Of a stretch of DNA of 64,000 nt, positions 39,636 to 47,016 are shown piece by piece. The notes under the pieces were generated by a model that saw only the letters and a list, made by a program, of their open reading frames with translations, had not been told where the DNA came from and searched no databases. The DNA comes from Subdoligranulum variabile (GTDB lineage: Bacteria > Bacillota > Clostridia > Oscillospirales > Ruminococcaceae): positions 1,054,001 through 1,118,000 of the forward strand of contig NZ_CP102293.1 of the NCBI RefSeq assembly GCF_025152575.1. The letters run 5' to 3'. The first letter of the stretch is position 1. Each line of letters begins with the position of its first letter. A program made the translations under genes and the position numbers.

Positions 39636-40397
39636 TTATTCCTCGTGATGGCTGCCCCCGTGGTGGCCGTTCCCCTGTTGGGGGGCAGGATTTTCGCAGC
39701 TTGCCGGGGTTTCGGCCGTGCTCTGGGTGGTCCCATCGCCCGAAAGCGCTGCGATGCGGTCGCGGATCTCCCGCATGGTCATGCCCTGCACCGCTTCCGG
39801 CGTGACGGAGGGGTCCAGCGCCGCCAGCTCCTGATAGGCCCGGTATTTGCCGTAGGAAAGCCCGCAGTCGTGGGCCTGTTCCACCTCCTCAGTACCGGCC
39901 CGGTAGCAGTGGGCGTTCTGCTGCCCGTCGGTGCAGGCCTGCACCCCCGCCAGCAGCCGTTCACAGTGGGTGTCGTCGTCCCCGATGACCCCGATCTCCA
40001 CCACGGCGTCCTGCCCCAGCAGTGTTTCGATGGTGTCGGTGGCGAGGATGGTCTCCACCGCGTCGGTGTAGGAGAGGTTGGTCACCTCCACCGTTTCGGC
40101 CAGGGCGGTGCCGTCGTCGTTCCAGCCCTGCACCGAGATCACCCGGTCGAACCGGTTGACCCCCAGCTCCAGGGAGGGATTGATGTCGATGCTGATGTGG
40201 GCCGTGGGGGTGAAGTAGAGCCACCGGCCGCCCAGCACCACCACCGCCGCACAGGCTGCCGTGGCCAGGGCCAGACCCACCGGCCGGGCCGGGCTGTGAC
40301 GCTGCCGTACCCGCCGGGCCACCGCGGCACGGGCCGCCGCCTTCAGTTCCGGTTCGGCGTGGACGCTGTCAAATGCAGCGCGCAGTTCCTCATGCAT
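39636..40397 (-). CDS. RsgI-like anti-sigma factor membrane protein
   Basis: 253 residues from ATG 40397 (GGGAGG 8 bases upstream). A short cytoplasmic N-terminus (1-38) precedes one membrane helix (about 39-61), then HISIDINPSLELGVNRFDRVISVQGWNDDG (67-96), the hallmark of the RsgI extracellular domain, which in clostridial homologues undergoes self-cleavage between Asn and Pro. The C-terminal tail is rich in Gly and His (GNGHHGGSHHEE), a possible metal-binding end. It overlaps the sigma gene stop by about 8 bases, so they are co-translated. It should bind the sigma factor on the inside and respond to an outside cue. Confidence 0.85.
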   Translation of the reverse strand: MHEELRAAFDSVHAEPELKAAARAAVARRVRQRHSPARPVGLALATAACAAVVVLGGRWLYFTPTAHISIDINPSLELGVNRFDRVISVQGWNDDGTALAETVEVTNLSYTDAVETILATDTIETLLGQDAVVEIGVIGDDDTHCERLLAGVQACTDGQQNAHCYRAGTEEVEQAHDCGLSYGKYRAYQELAALDPSVTPEAVQGMTMREIRDRIAALSGDGTTQSTAETPASCENPAPQQGNGHHGGSHHEE

Positions 40398-40869
40398 CGT
40401 CGTCACCTCCCAGCGCCTGACGCAGCAGCCCGCGGGCGCGGGTCAGCCGTGTGTAGACGGTATTCACGTTCTTGCCCAGGATCTGTGCGATCTCGGGGGC
40501 GGTGTAGCCTTCGTAGTAGTGCAGATACACCACGTCCCGGTAGGCCGCGGGCAGCCCCTGCACCGCCTGCAGCACCGCCCGGTGTTCCTCCGGCGGGGCG
40601 GACAGTTCCGCGGCTTCGTCCAGCGGCACGGTACGCCGCCGGAACACGCTGCGCAAAAGGTCCTTGCACGCGTTGATGGTCACCCGGATGATCCAGGCCT
40701 TCTCATGTTCGGGGGAGGCAAAGGGCGCCGTGTGCAGCAGGTATTTCACGAACACCGTCTGGAAGATGTCCTCGGTGTCCGCGTAGTTTTTCAGGTGCAC
40801 CAGGCAGATGCGCCGCACGGTGTCGGCATACCGCTCCACCGCCCGGTTGACCTCTTGTTCGCTGCGCAT
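40390..40869 (-). CDS. ECF-type RNA polymerase sigma factor
   Basis: 159 residues. Region 2 is visible at about 10-75 (ADTEDIFQTVFVKYLL, then EKAWIIRVTINACKDLLRS) and region 4 at about 100-155 (LPAAYRDVVYLHYYEGYTAPEIAQILGKNVNTVYTRLTRARGLLRQAL). No region 3 or 1.1, so it belongs to the extracytoplasmic-function group. GGGGGAG precedes ATG 40869. It is encoded between a small secreted DxDGDGVCD-repeat protein and the RsgI-like anti-sigma factor, all in one operon from a housekeeping-type promoter at 41309-41337. Its own target promoters are not identifiable here. Confidence 0.93.
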   Translation of the reverse strand: MRSEQEVNRAVERYADTVRRICLVHLKNYADTEDIFQTVFVKYLLHTAPFASPEHEKAWIIRVTINACKDLLRSVFRRRTVPLDEAAELSAPPEEHRAVLQAVQGLPAAYRDVVYLHYYEGYTAPEIAQILGKNVNTVYTRLTRARGLLRQALGGDDDA

Positions 40870-40890
40870 CGTACTCCCCCATTGTCGTCC

Positions 40891-41205
40891 TTACGCCCGG
40901 CAGCCCCAGCCGTTGCCGTGGCAGCCGGTGCCCCGGTTGTCGCAGACGCCGTCGCCGTCCTCATCCACAAAATACCGGCCCTGTCCGGCATGGTCACAGA
41001 CCCCGTCGCCATCGGCGTCATAGCGGCAGGTACCGTCGGCGCGATAATCGCAAACGCCATCGCCGTTTTCATCGGTAAAGAGGCACTGGGCTGTGGTGCA
41101 GGCGCGCTGCATGGCGCTGCGGCCCGGTCCGGCGGCCCACACCCCGGTGGCGCCCACCGTGCAGGCAAGGGCTGTGGCGGCAATCATGATGGCAGTTCGT
41201 TTCAT
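40891..41205 (-). CDS. small secreted protein with three DxDGDGVCD repeats
   Basis: 104 residues. A signal peptide (MKRTAIMIAATALACTVGATGVWA, cut near 24-25) is followed by three spaced copies of D-[EA]-[ND]-G-D-G-V-C-D (near 45, 64 and 82) and Cys-rich ends (ACTTAQC, GTGCHGNGWGC). The DxDGDG pattern is the calcium loop of EF-hands, dockerins and thrombospondin type-3 repeats; the regular cysteines suggest disulfides or metal binding. AAGGAGG precedes ATG 41205. It is the first gene of the sigma/anti-sigma operon, 21 bases upstream of the sigma gene, so it may be the sensor, ligand or product of the envelope response. I know no assigned function for this family. Confidence 0.8.
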   Translation of the reverse strand: MKRTAIMIAATALACTVGATGVWAAGPGRSAMQRACTTAQCLFTDENGDGVCDYRADGTCRYDADGDGVCDHAGQGRYFVDEDGDGVCDNRGTGCHGNGWGCRA

Positions 41206-41308
41206 AGTCGGTTCCTCCTTGTGAAGTCAGGGTCAATTTGCCTTTCACCTGGAATACGAACCGGCGGGGCCGATCCATTCATCGCCGCCCGAATTTTTTT
41301 CTGATTTT

Positions 41309-41337
41309 ATCTTACCCGCCCGGAAATGCCCTGTCAA
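41309..41337 (-). promoter_or_regulatory. promoter of the ECF sigma operon
   Basis: TTGACA (41332-41337), 17 bases and TAAGAT (41309-41314) on the minus strand; a housekeeping-type promoter rather than an ECF one. Confidence 0.75.
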
Positions 41338-41340
41338 TCC

Positions 41341-41366
41341 AAAAAGGCGCCCCGCAGGGCGCCTTT
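41341..41366 (-). terminator. terminator of the PepSY lipoprotein gene
   Basis: An 11-bp stem (41341-41351 with 41356-41366), loop CGCA, directly past the stop at 41377. Confidence 0.75.
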
Positions 41367-41376
41367 TGGCTGTGGT

Positions 41377-42054
41377 TCAGTCCTGTTCCTGGGAGTAGCT
41401 GAGGATGGCGCCGGTGTCGGCGTCGATCTCGTAGTCGTACTCGGTGAAGCCCACCTTCCAGGAGAATTCGTACACCGTGCGGCCGTCATCCCGGTCGGTC
41501 TCCAGCTCCATGGCCCGGGTGTCGCTTTCCGCCACACCGGCGTGGTTCAGAGCGATCTGCTTGGCCTGGTCCGCCGTCACCGGGCTGCCGGTGGTCGTCT
41601 GGGCGGTCAGGTTCTCGGCGTCGTAGTCGTAGGAGAGGATCTCCCCGGTGGTGGCGTCGAGCTCGTAGTCATACTCGGCGGTGTCCTTCAGGAACTCCAC
41701 ATCGTAGACCGCCCGGCCGTCGTCGTAGTCCAGCTTGATACGCACGGCCTGCAGATCAGCTTCGGCCAGCCCCGCGTGCTCCAGCGCCGTGGCCTTGGCG
41801 GCGTCCTCCGAGATGTAGCCGCTGTTGGGATCGGCGCTGCCCGCGATGCCCGCCGTGGGCTCACTGGCCGGGGCAGCCACCGGCGCCTGGGCCGTAGCCT
41901 GGGGCGCCACATCCACGGCGTCCTGGGGGGTGTCGGTGGCGGCGGGGGTGGCCTGCTGGCGCAGACCGTTGAAACCGGCGGCTTCGGCACAGCCGGTGAG
42001 CAGCAGAGCGGAGAGAGCGGCGGTCGCCACGAAGATCAGGGTAGATTTTTTCAT
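41377..42054 (-). CDS. PepSY-domain lipoprotein
   Basis: 225 residues from ATG 42054 with GGAGGAA upstream. Lipoprotein signal with lipobox LTGC (C22), a Pro/Ala/Thr linker to about 75, then two PepSY modules (about 80-145 and 155-223), each with an ISEDAAKATALEHAGL- or VTADQAKQIALNHAGV-type helix followed by YDVEFLKDTAEYDYELDATTGEILSYD-type strands. PepSY proteins sit outside the membrane and are thought to modulate peptidases or signalling. It lies directly downstream of the two-component system and has its own promoter with response-regulator-type repeats, so it is probably a regulon member or feedback partner of that system. Confidence 0.9.
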   Translation of the reverse strand: MKKSTLIFVATAALSALLLTGCAEAAGFNGLRQQATPAATDTPQDAVDVAPQATAQAPVAAPASEPTAGIAGSADPNSGYISEDAAKATALEHAGLAEADLQAVRIKLDYDDGRAVYDVEFLKDTAEYDYELDATTGEILSYDYDAENLTAQTTTGSPVTADQAKQIALNHAGVAESDTRAMELETDRDDGRTVYEFSWKVGFTEYDYEIDADTGAILSYSQEQD

Positions 42055-42102
42055 CTGTATTTCCTCCTTTGCATCAGGTGTGGTTTGTTTTGTTGTGCTT
42101 TC

Positions 42103-42135
42103 AGTATACCCGGGAAAGATTAAAGCCACATTAAA
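42103..42135 (-). promoter_or_regulatory. PepSY gene promoter with OmpR-type tandem repeat
   Basis: TATACT -10 (42103-42108, minus strand) lacks a consensus -35; in its place TTTAAT occurs twice with 11-bp spacing (42119-42124 and 42130-42135), the pattern bound by OmpR/PhoB-family response regulators. Confidence 0.6.
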
Positions 42136-43495
42136 CTTTCTCACTTTTTTCGCAGGGAATGCAAAAGGTGAAAACACTGCCCTTGCCCGGCCGGCTCTGT
42201 ACCGTCACCCGGCCGCCGTGGGCTTCGGCGATCCACCGCACCATGGACAGCCCCAGCCCGGCCCCGCCGCCGCTGCGGGCGGGGTCCGCCTGCCAGAACC
42301 GCTGCCAGATCTTGTCCTGGTCCTCTGCCGCAATGCCGATGCCGTCATCCTCCACCGTGCCCACCGCTTCGCCGTCCTGCCGGCGGAGCGTCAGCCTCAC
42401 GTGGCCGCCGGGGCGGCCATAGTGGATGGCGTTCTCGGTCAGGTTGATGAGCAGCCGCATGAGCAGCGTCTCATCCCCCTGCACCGTCACACCTGGTTCC
42501 AGGTCGGTTTCCACCGTGATGTTCCGGGCCGCCGCCTGTTCCGCCTCGGTCTCGGCCACTATCCCGGCCAGCTCACTCAGGTCCACGTTTTCCTGCTGCA
42601 CCACCTGGCGGCCCTTGTCCGCCCGGGCCAGCATCAGCAGCTGGGACAGCAGGGACGCCATCCGCGCCGCCTGGGCGTGGATGCTCTCCAGCGCCGCGCG
42701 GGTCTCGCCCCGGGGGTCGGTGTTCTCCAGGGCGTACTCACTCTGGGACAGAATCACCGCCGTGGGGGTGCGCAGCTCATGGGAGGCATCGTCGGTGAAC
42801 TGCTTCTCCCGGTCGAAGGCCTCCTCCAGCCGGGCAAACATGGCGTCAAACTCGGCGGCCAGGGTGTAGATCTCATCCCTGCGGCCGGTCAGACCGATGC
42901 GGCGGGACAGATCATTCCCCGCCCCGATCTCCCGGGCAGTCTGGGTGATCTGCCGCACCGGCGCAAAGGCCCGCCGGGTGAGCAGATACCCGCACACCGC
43001 CGCCAGCACCACAAACACCGGCAGCACCAGAAGTGCCGCCCGCCACAGGGTACCCAGGGTGGAATCCACCGCATCGGCCGCTGCGATGCTGCGCACCCAC
43101 ACCGGGCCGTAGTCCTCCACCGTGATCTGCTCGTCGTAGAGATACCAGGTGCGGCCGCCGCTTTCCACCGTGCGCAGGGAGGCGTCGTCGAAAATCACCG
43201 AGTTGTCGAACGCCCGGGGCACAAAGCCGTAGAGGGGCACCCCCGCCGTGTCGTACAGCGAGAGATAGACCCCGTCATCGAAGGCTTCCAGGTCCCGGTC
43301 GATCTCCAGTTCCCCGTCCTTGGCCTCCAGTTCCTTGCGGCTGTCCTCGGCCATGGTCTGCATCCGGTCCAATGTGGCCTGCCGGGCCGACTGCGCTCCC
43401 GCGTGAAACAGAAACCCCAGGGAAAGCCCCGCCAGCAGCACCATGAACACCGCATAGAGCAGCGTGACCCGCAGGGTAATGGATAAACGCTTCAT
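42131..43495 (-). CDS. sensor histidine kinase (HAMP, HisKA, HATPase)
   Basis: 454 residues. Membrane helices at about 8-30 and 150-172 enclose an extracellular sensor of about 120 residues; HAMP follows (173-225); the HisKA domain has H239 in DDASHELRTP; the ATPase domain shows N box LINLTENAIHYG, G1 EDDGIGIA and G2 GGGAGLGLS. It autophosphorylates and passes phosphate to the response regulator whose gene overlaps it by 4 bases. The signal is unknown; similar kinase, regulator and PepSY sets respond to envelope stress in other Firmicutes. Confidence 0.95.
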   Translation of the reverse strand: MKRLSITLRVTLLYAVFMVLLAGLSLGFLFHAGAQSARQATLDRMQTMAEDSRKELEAKDGELEIDRDLEAFDDGVYLSLYDTAGVPLYGFVPRAFDNSVIFDDASLRTVESGGRTWYLYDEQITVEDYGPVWVRSIAAADAVDSTLGTLWRAALLVLPVFVVLAAVCGYLLTRRAFAPVRQITQTAREIGAGNDLSRRIGLTGRRDEIYTLAAEFDAMFARLEEAFDREKQFTDDASHELRTPTAVILSQSEYALENTDPRGETRAALESIHAQAARMASLLSQLLMLARADKGRQVVQQENVDLSELAGIVAETEAEQAAARNITVETDLEPGVTVQGDETLLMRLLINLTENAIHYGRPGGHVRLTLRRQDGEAVGTVEDDGIGIAAEDQDKIWQRFWQADPARSGGGAGLGLSMVRWIAEAHGGRVTVQSRPGKGSVFTFCIPCEKSEKV

Positions 43496-44166
43496 ACTTC
43501 CTCCCGCAGGACGTAACCCACGCTCCGCACCGTGTGGATGAGTTTGGGCTGGCGTCCCTCGTCGATCTTTTTGCGCAGATACCGGATGTAGACATCCACC
43601 ACGTTGGAACCGCCCTCGTAGTCATAGTTCCAGACGCCCTGGCTGATCCGCTCCCGGGAGAGCACCACCCCCGCGTTGCGGGCCAGATATTCCAGCACGG
43701 CGAACTCCTTGGCCGACAGGGCGATCCCCTGCCCGCCCCGGGAGGCCGTGCGGGCGATGCAGTCCACCTGCAGGTCCGCCACCGTGATGACGTCGCTGAC
43801 CTGGTCCGCCCGGCGGCGGATGAGCACCCGCAGCCGCGCCAGCAGCTCCTGCAGGGCAAAGGGTTTGACCAGGTAATCGTCGGCGCCGCTGTCCAGGCCC
43901 CGCACCCGGTCGTCGATGCCGTCCCGGGCCGTGAGCAGCAGCACCGGCGTCTTGTCCCCGGCTGCCCGGCGGCGGCGCAGCACCTCCAGTCCATCCACCC
44001 CCGGCAGCATGATGTCCAGTATCACCGCGTCGTACTCGCCTCCCGCCAGATAATCCAGCGCGTCGGTGCCCGTCAGGCAGCTGTCCACACTGTACTGGGC
44101 CGCCTTCAGCTGTTTGACCAGCAGGGCGTTCATCTCGGGCTGGTCTTCCACCACAAGGATCCGCAT
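43492..44166 (-). CDS. OmpR-family response regulator
   Basis: 224 residues. Receiver domain 1-115 with phospho-acceptor D51 (AVILDIMLPGVDG), acidic E7/D8 and LVKPFAL lysine; a winged-helix DNA-binding domain follows (about 130-222, ALSAKEFAVLEYLARNAGVVLSRERI and SNVVDVYIRYLRKKID). ATG at 44166. The kinase start overlaps its stop by 4 bases. Its promoter has an 11-bp direct repeat and poor -35, compatible with autoregulation. The neighbouring PepSY gene carries a comparable repeat. Confidence 0.95.
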   Translation of the reverse strand: MRILVVEDQPEMNALLVKQLKAAQYSVDSCLTGTDALDYLAGGEYDAVILDIMLPGVDGLEVLRRRRAAGDKTPVLLLTARDGIDDRVRGLDSGADDYLVKPFALQELLARLRVLIRRRADQVSDVITVADLQVDCIARTASRGGQGIALSAKEFAVLEYLARNAGVVLSRERISQGVWNYDYEGGSNVVDVYIRYLRKKIDEGRQPKLIHTVRSVGYVLREEV

Positions 44167-44195
44167 GGCTCCTGTCCCCTTTCGTCTTTTTTACT

Positions 44196-44226
44196 ATGAT
44201 ACCATAAAAAGATGAAAGCAAAATGA
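44196..44226 (-). promoter_or_regulatory. response regulator promoter with 11-bp repeat
   Basis: TATCAT -10 (44196-44201, minus strand); TCAT at 44212-44215 and 44223-44226 in an 11-bp period takes the -35 position. Confidence 0.5.
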
Positions 44227-44254
44227 GAACTGCCGGATTTTGCCGCAGTTTTTT

Positions 44255-44286
44255 ACTTGACCAAGACAAGTTCAAGATGCTATACT
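44255..44286 (+). promoter_or_regulatory. promoter and possible operator of the orphan MarR gene
   Basis: TTGACC (44257-44262), 18 bases and TATACT (44281-44286). The dyad ACTTG-N7-CAAGT (44255-44271) overlaps the -35 box. Confidence 0.65.
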
Positions 44287-44314
44287 GGGGTTCAGCAAGA
44301 AAGGAGTCCCGTCT

Positions 44315-44734
44315 ATGTTCCGCACCTTTTCCTATGCCTGTACGGTGCTCTACCGGCGGTTCAGCCATTATACCTCCGGGCGGCTGAACCAGTGGGGCCT
44401 GAGCTTCGGCACGCTGTTTTTCGTGATCTATGTGGGTAAGCATCCCGGCTGCACCCAGAGCGAGCTCACCGCCGCTTTGCATCTGGACTGGGGGCACAGC
44501 CAGCGCACGGTGCTCAAGCTGGTGGAGAGCGGGTTTCTGCACCGCGAGAAGGACGGCCGGGCCTATCGGCTGACCCTGAGCGAGAAAGGGCAGCAGGCCT
44601 TTGCCGCCAGCCATCAGGTCTTTTTTGACTGGGATGAGCAGGCACTGGCCAACCTGACCCCCGACGAGCGCACCCAACTGGTGAACCTTTTGTACAAGGC
44701 ACTGGGCCGCGGTCCCCGCCCCGGCCCGCTGTAA
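44315..44734 (+). CDS. MarR-family regulator (orphan)
   Basis: 139 residues. The winged helix covers about 35-105: LSFGTLFFVIYVGKHPGCTQSELTAALHLDWGHSQRTVLKLVESGFLHREKDGRAYRLTLSEKGQQAF. N- and C-terminal helices form the dimer interface. AAAGGAG precedes ATG 44315. It stands alone: no co-transcribed effector, with a terminator just after, so targets beyond its own promoter must be elsewhere. Ligand unknown. Confidence 0.88.
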   Translation: MFRTFSYACTVLYRRFSHYTSGRLNQWGLSFGTLFFVIYVGKHPGCTQSELTAALHLDWGHSQRTVLKLVESGFLHREKDGRAYRLTLSEKGQQAFAASHQVFFDWDEQALANLTPDERTQLVNLLYKALGRGPRPGPL

Positions 44735-44743
44735 AAACTGCAC

Positions 44744-44785
44744 GACGCCCCGTACCTTACCGGTACGGGGCGTCATACTTTTTTC
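44744..44785 (+). terminator. terminator of the orphan MarR gene
   Basis: A 13-bp stem (44744-44756 with 44762-44774) is followed by ATACTTTTTT. Confidence 0.9.
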
Positions 44786-44841
44786 AAAAGATGTTCGGGG
44801 TTTGTTCAAAGACCTTTGATGGGTTGCACACAATCATCCGG

Positions 44842-45042
44842 TATACTGTATAACGTCAACAGAACCAACGCGGGCAGCGCCCGCACCATTTTCCACTGTG
44901 CCTTGGACCATGCGAGGGCAACCGCCCGGTCAAGGCCAGACAACCCACAAGGCTTTGTGCCATTTTATAGATCCGGACGGTCCCCCTGCGCGGCACCGCC
45001 CGGGCATCGATCCCCCGGCCGTAGCTTTACCGCCGGGGGATC
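44842..45042 (+). ncRNA. candidate structured RNA in the 314-bp gap before the MATE gene
   Basis: No gene is visible in 44735-45048. TATACT (44842-44847) is followed by a chain of hairpins: GCGGGC-AGC-GCCCGC (44870-44884); GCCTTGGACC..GGTCAAGGC around an inner GGGC-AACC-GCCC (near 44900-44937); CACAA-GGCT-TTGTG (44946-44959); CCGGaCGGT..ACCGcCCGG (near 44973-45004); and an 11-bp GATCCCCCGGC stem (45009-45019 with 45032-45042). There is no good -35 and no T-run. It could be a small RNA on the plus strand or a structured 3' UTR of the MATE transcript. It does not match SRP RNA motifs I know. Confidence 0.3.
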
Positions 45043-45048
45043 GGTGTG

Positions 45049-46377
45049 TCAGTAGTGGTAGGTGGATTGTTTGACCCGCAGAAAGCCCAGCGTGACGCAG
45101 ACCGCCATGGCCTCCGCCGCCACCAGGGATGCCCAGATCCCGTCCACCTGCCATACCAGAGGGAACACCAGGACGCAGAGCACCTGAAACACCAGGGTAC
45201 GCAGGAAGGAGATCGCCGCCGAGACCAGACCATCGTTGAGGGCGGTAAAGAAAGAGGAGCCGAAGATGGCGAATCCCGAGAAGAGGAACCCGAAGGAGAA
45301 AATGGCAAAGGCATGTTGGGTCAGGGCCAGCAGGGCGGCGTCGTAGCCCACAAAAAGGTGGGACAGCGGCGCAGCCAGCAGTCGGGCGGCGGCGAACATC
45401 GCCACCGCAAAGGCCGCCAGGATGGTGCCGCTTTTGCGCAGCAAGCTGTGAAGTTCGGTGCGGTTGCCGGCGCCGAAATGGTAGCTGACCACCGGCGCTG
45501 TGCCCACCGAGTAACCGATAAACATAGCCTGGAAGATCATGCTGACGTACATGAGCACCCCATAGGCGGCGATGCCGTCCTCCCCGGCGTAGCGCAGCAG
45601 CTGGGCGTTGTAGAGCATGCTCACCAGCGACATGGAGATGTTGCTCATCAGTTCCGAGGAACCGTTGGTGCAGGTCTTTCCCAGTGCCCGGCCGTCCCAC
45701 CGGGTGGCGCCCAGGCGGAGGCGTCCGCCCCGGCCGCGGGCAAAATAGGCAAGCGGCAGCAGACCACCCACACACTGGCTCAGGGCAGTGGCCGCCGCAG
45801 CTCCCGGCAGGCCGAAGCCCAGCACCGCCACGAACAGCGCGTCCAGCACCATGTTGGTCAGCCCCGACGCCACCGTGACGCCCAACCCCAGGTTGGGTTT
45901 TTCCGCCGTGACGCAAAGACACTGGAATTCATACTGCAGCACATAGGCGGGAATGGCCGGCAGCAGCACGGTGCCGTAGGTGATGCAGTCCTGCAGCATG
46001 GCGCCTTCCGCCCCCAGAGCCGCCGCCAGAGGACGCAGCAGCAGAAAGCCCAGCCCCGCCAGGATCACGCCGCAGACCACCGAGCTGTAGACGATGAGGG
46101 AGAACAGCTCGTTGGCGCGGCGGTCGTCCCCCTCGCCCATAGTCTTGGCGATGAGGGCCCCGCCGCCGGTGCCGAACATGAAGCCCACCGACCCCAGGAT
46201 CATGAGAAAGGGCAGGATGAAGTTCACCGCCGTGAAGGCCGTCTTGCCCACGAAGTTGGAGACAAAGAACCCGTCCACCACACCGTAGATGGAGGAAAAC
46301 ACCAGCATCACGATGGAGGGCAGCGTAAAACGCAGCAGCCGGGCGTAGCCGAAATGTTCTGAGAGACGGATCTTCAT
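45049..46377 (-). CDS. MATE-family multidrug efflux transporter
   Basis: 442 residues with twelve predicted membrane helices in two homologous halves. Typical elements are FTLPSIVMLVFSSIYGVVDGFFVSNFVG at the N-terminus and GTGGGALIAKTMGEGD in the first half; the closest described group is MepA-like Firmicute MATE exporters, driven by Na+ or H+ gradients. The start overlaps the stop of a MarR-type gene by 4 bases (ATGA), so exporter and repressor form one operon, as in mepRA of Staphylococcus. Expression should be released when the MarR protein binds a drug. Confidence 0.93.
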   Translation of the reverse strand: MKIRLSEHFGYARLLRFTLPSIVMLVFSSIYGVVDGFFVSNFVGKTAFTAVNFILPFLMILGSVGFMFGTGGGALIAKTMGEGDDRRANELFSLIVYSSVVCGVILAGLGFLLLRPLAAALGAEGAMLQDCITYGTVLLPAIPAYVLQYEFQCLCVTAEKPNLGLGVTVASGLTNMVLDALFVAVLGFGLPGAAAATALSQCVGGLLPLAYFARGRGGRLRLGATRWDGRALGKTCTNGSSELMSNISMSLVSMLYNAQLLRYAGEDGIAAYGVLMYVSMIFQAMFIGYSVGTAPVVSYHFGAGNRTELHSLLRKSGTILAAFAVAMFAAARLLAAPLSHLFVGYDAALLALTQHAFAIFSFGFLFSGFAIFGSSFFTALNDGLVSAAISFLRTLVFQVLCVLVFPLVWQVDGIWASLVAAEAMAVCVTLGFLRVKQSTYHY

Positions 46378-46826
46378 GCCAGCGGCCCTCCCGGTGCGGC
46401 GGCGCGCTGCCGCATATCGTTGAGAAACCGCTCGGTCAGGGCCAGGTAGCGCTGCACATCCTCCGCCGACCAGGCCCCGAAGACGTCGTTTTCCATGGCG
46501 ATGACCGGCAGCGCCGTGCGCTCCGCCAGCGCCCGCCCGGCCTCGGTCAGGCGTACCTGCTTGCCCCGGCTGCCCGAGGTTTCCAGAAAGAGGACGCCCT
46601 CCCCTTCCAGTTTACGCAGCGCCGAATTCACCGTCTGCTTGGTCAGGCCGCTGCGCCGCCGGACCTCCTGCAGCGGGCAGGGTTCCCCCGCGTCACAGAC
46701 GGCATACAGGATCTTCATGGCGCTGTCCGAAACGCCGAGGGCGTGGGCCATCTCATGGTAGAGGGCCTCGGTCTCCCCCAGCAGATAGTTGAACCGGTTC
46801 AGCGACGCCCGGGTCTTGCCTTGCAT
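46374..46826 (-). CDS. MarR-family repressor of the MATE exporter
   Basis: 150 residues. The winged helix lies at about 35-110 (VSDSAMKILYAVCDAGEPCPLQEVRRRSGLTKQTVNSALRKLEGEGVLFLETSGSRGKQVRLTEAGRAL). AAGGAGG lies 8 bases before ATG 46826. Its promoter contains two matching 16-bp operator copies, one in the -35/-10 spacer and one between the start of transcription and the ribosome binding site, so tight autorepression is expected. It is co-translated with the MATE gene by a 4-base overlap. Confidence 0.93.
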   Translation of the reverse strand: MQGKTRASLNRFNYLLGETEALYHEMAHALGVSDSAMKILYAVCDAGEPCPLQEVRRRSGLTKQTVNSALRKLEGEGVLFLETSGSRGKQVRLTEAGRALAERTALPVIAMENDVFGAWSAEDVQRYLALTERFLNDMRQRAAAPGGPLA

Positions 46827-46842
46827 ACAGAATGCCTCCTTG

Positions 46843-46858
46843 GGTACGATTTCGTACC
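46843..46858. promoter_or_regulatory. MarR operator 1 (perfect palindrome)
   Basis: GGTACGA-TT-TCGTACC, a perfect 16-bp dyad downstream of the transcription start. Confidence 0.8.
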
Positions 46859-46861
46859 ATG

Positions 46862-46890
46862 AGTATAGTACGATTTCGGACCAAAGTCAA
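46862..46890 (-). promoter_or_regulatory. marR-MATE promoter with operator 2 in the spacer
   Basis: TTGACT (46885-46890), 17 bases and TATACT (46862-46867) on the minus strand. Operator 2 (46867-46882) matches operator 1 at 14 of 16 positions and fills the spacer; the copies are 24 bp apart. Confidence 0.85.
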
Positions 46891-46909
46891 GGCAGGCAGT
46901 TTGCGCACA

Positions 46910-46948
46910 AAAAAAAGCGTGCCGGCCCCGAAGGACCGACACGTTTTT
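46910..46948 (-). terminator. terminator of the pentose operon (after transketolase)
   Basis: An 11-bp stem (46918-46928 with 46933-46943, including G-U pairs) capped by a UUCG tetraloop and followed by TTTTTTTT on the minus strand. Confidence 0.92.
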
Positions 46949-47016
46949 GAATAGGGAGCGACACGCAACCATGGGATTGCGCAGCGCAGGGTCATAGGAT
47001 TGCGGGCACCGGGTGC

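Noticed and set aside
44842..45042. Signal recognition particle RNA or 6S RNA
   Set aside because: The SRP GGAAGG/AGCAGCC core is absent on both strands and no single long 6S-like rod with a central bubble forms.
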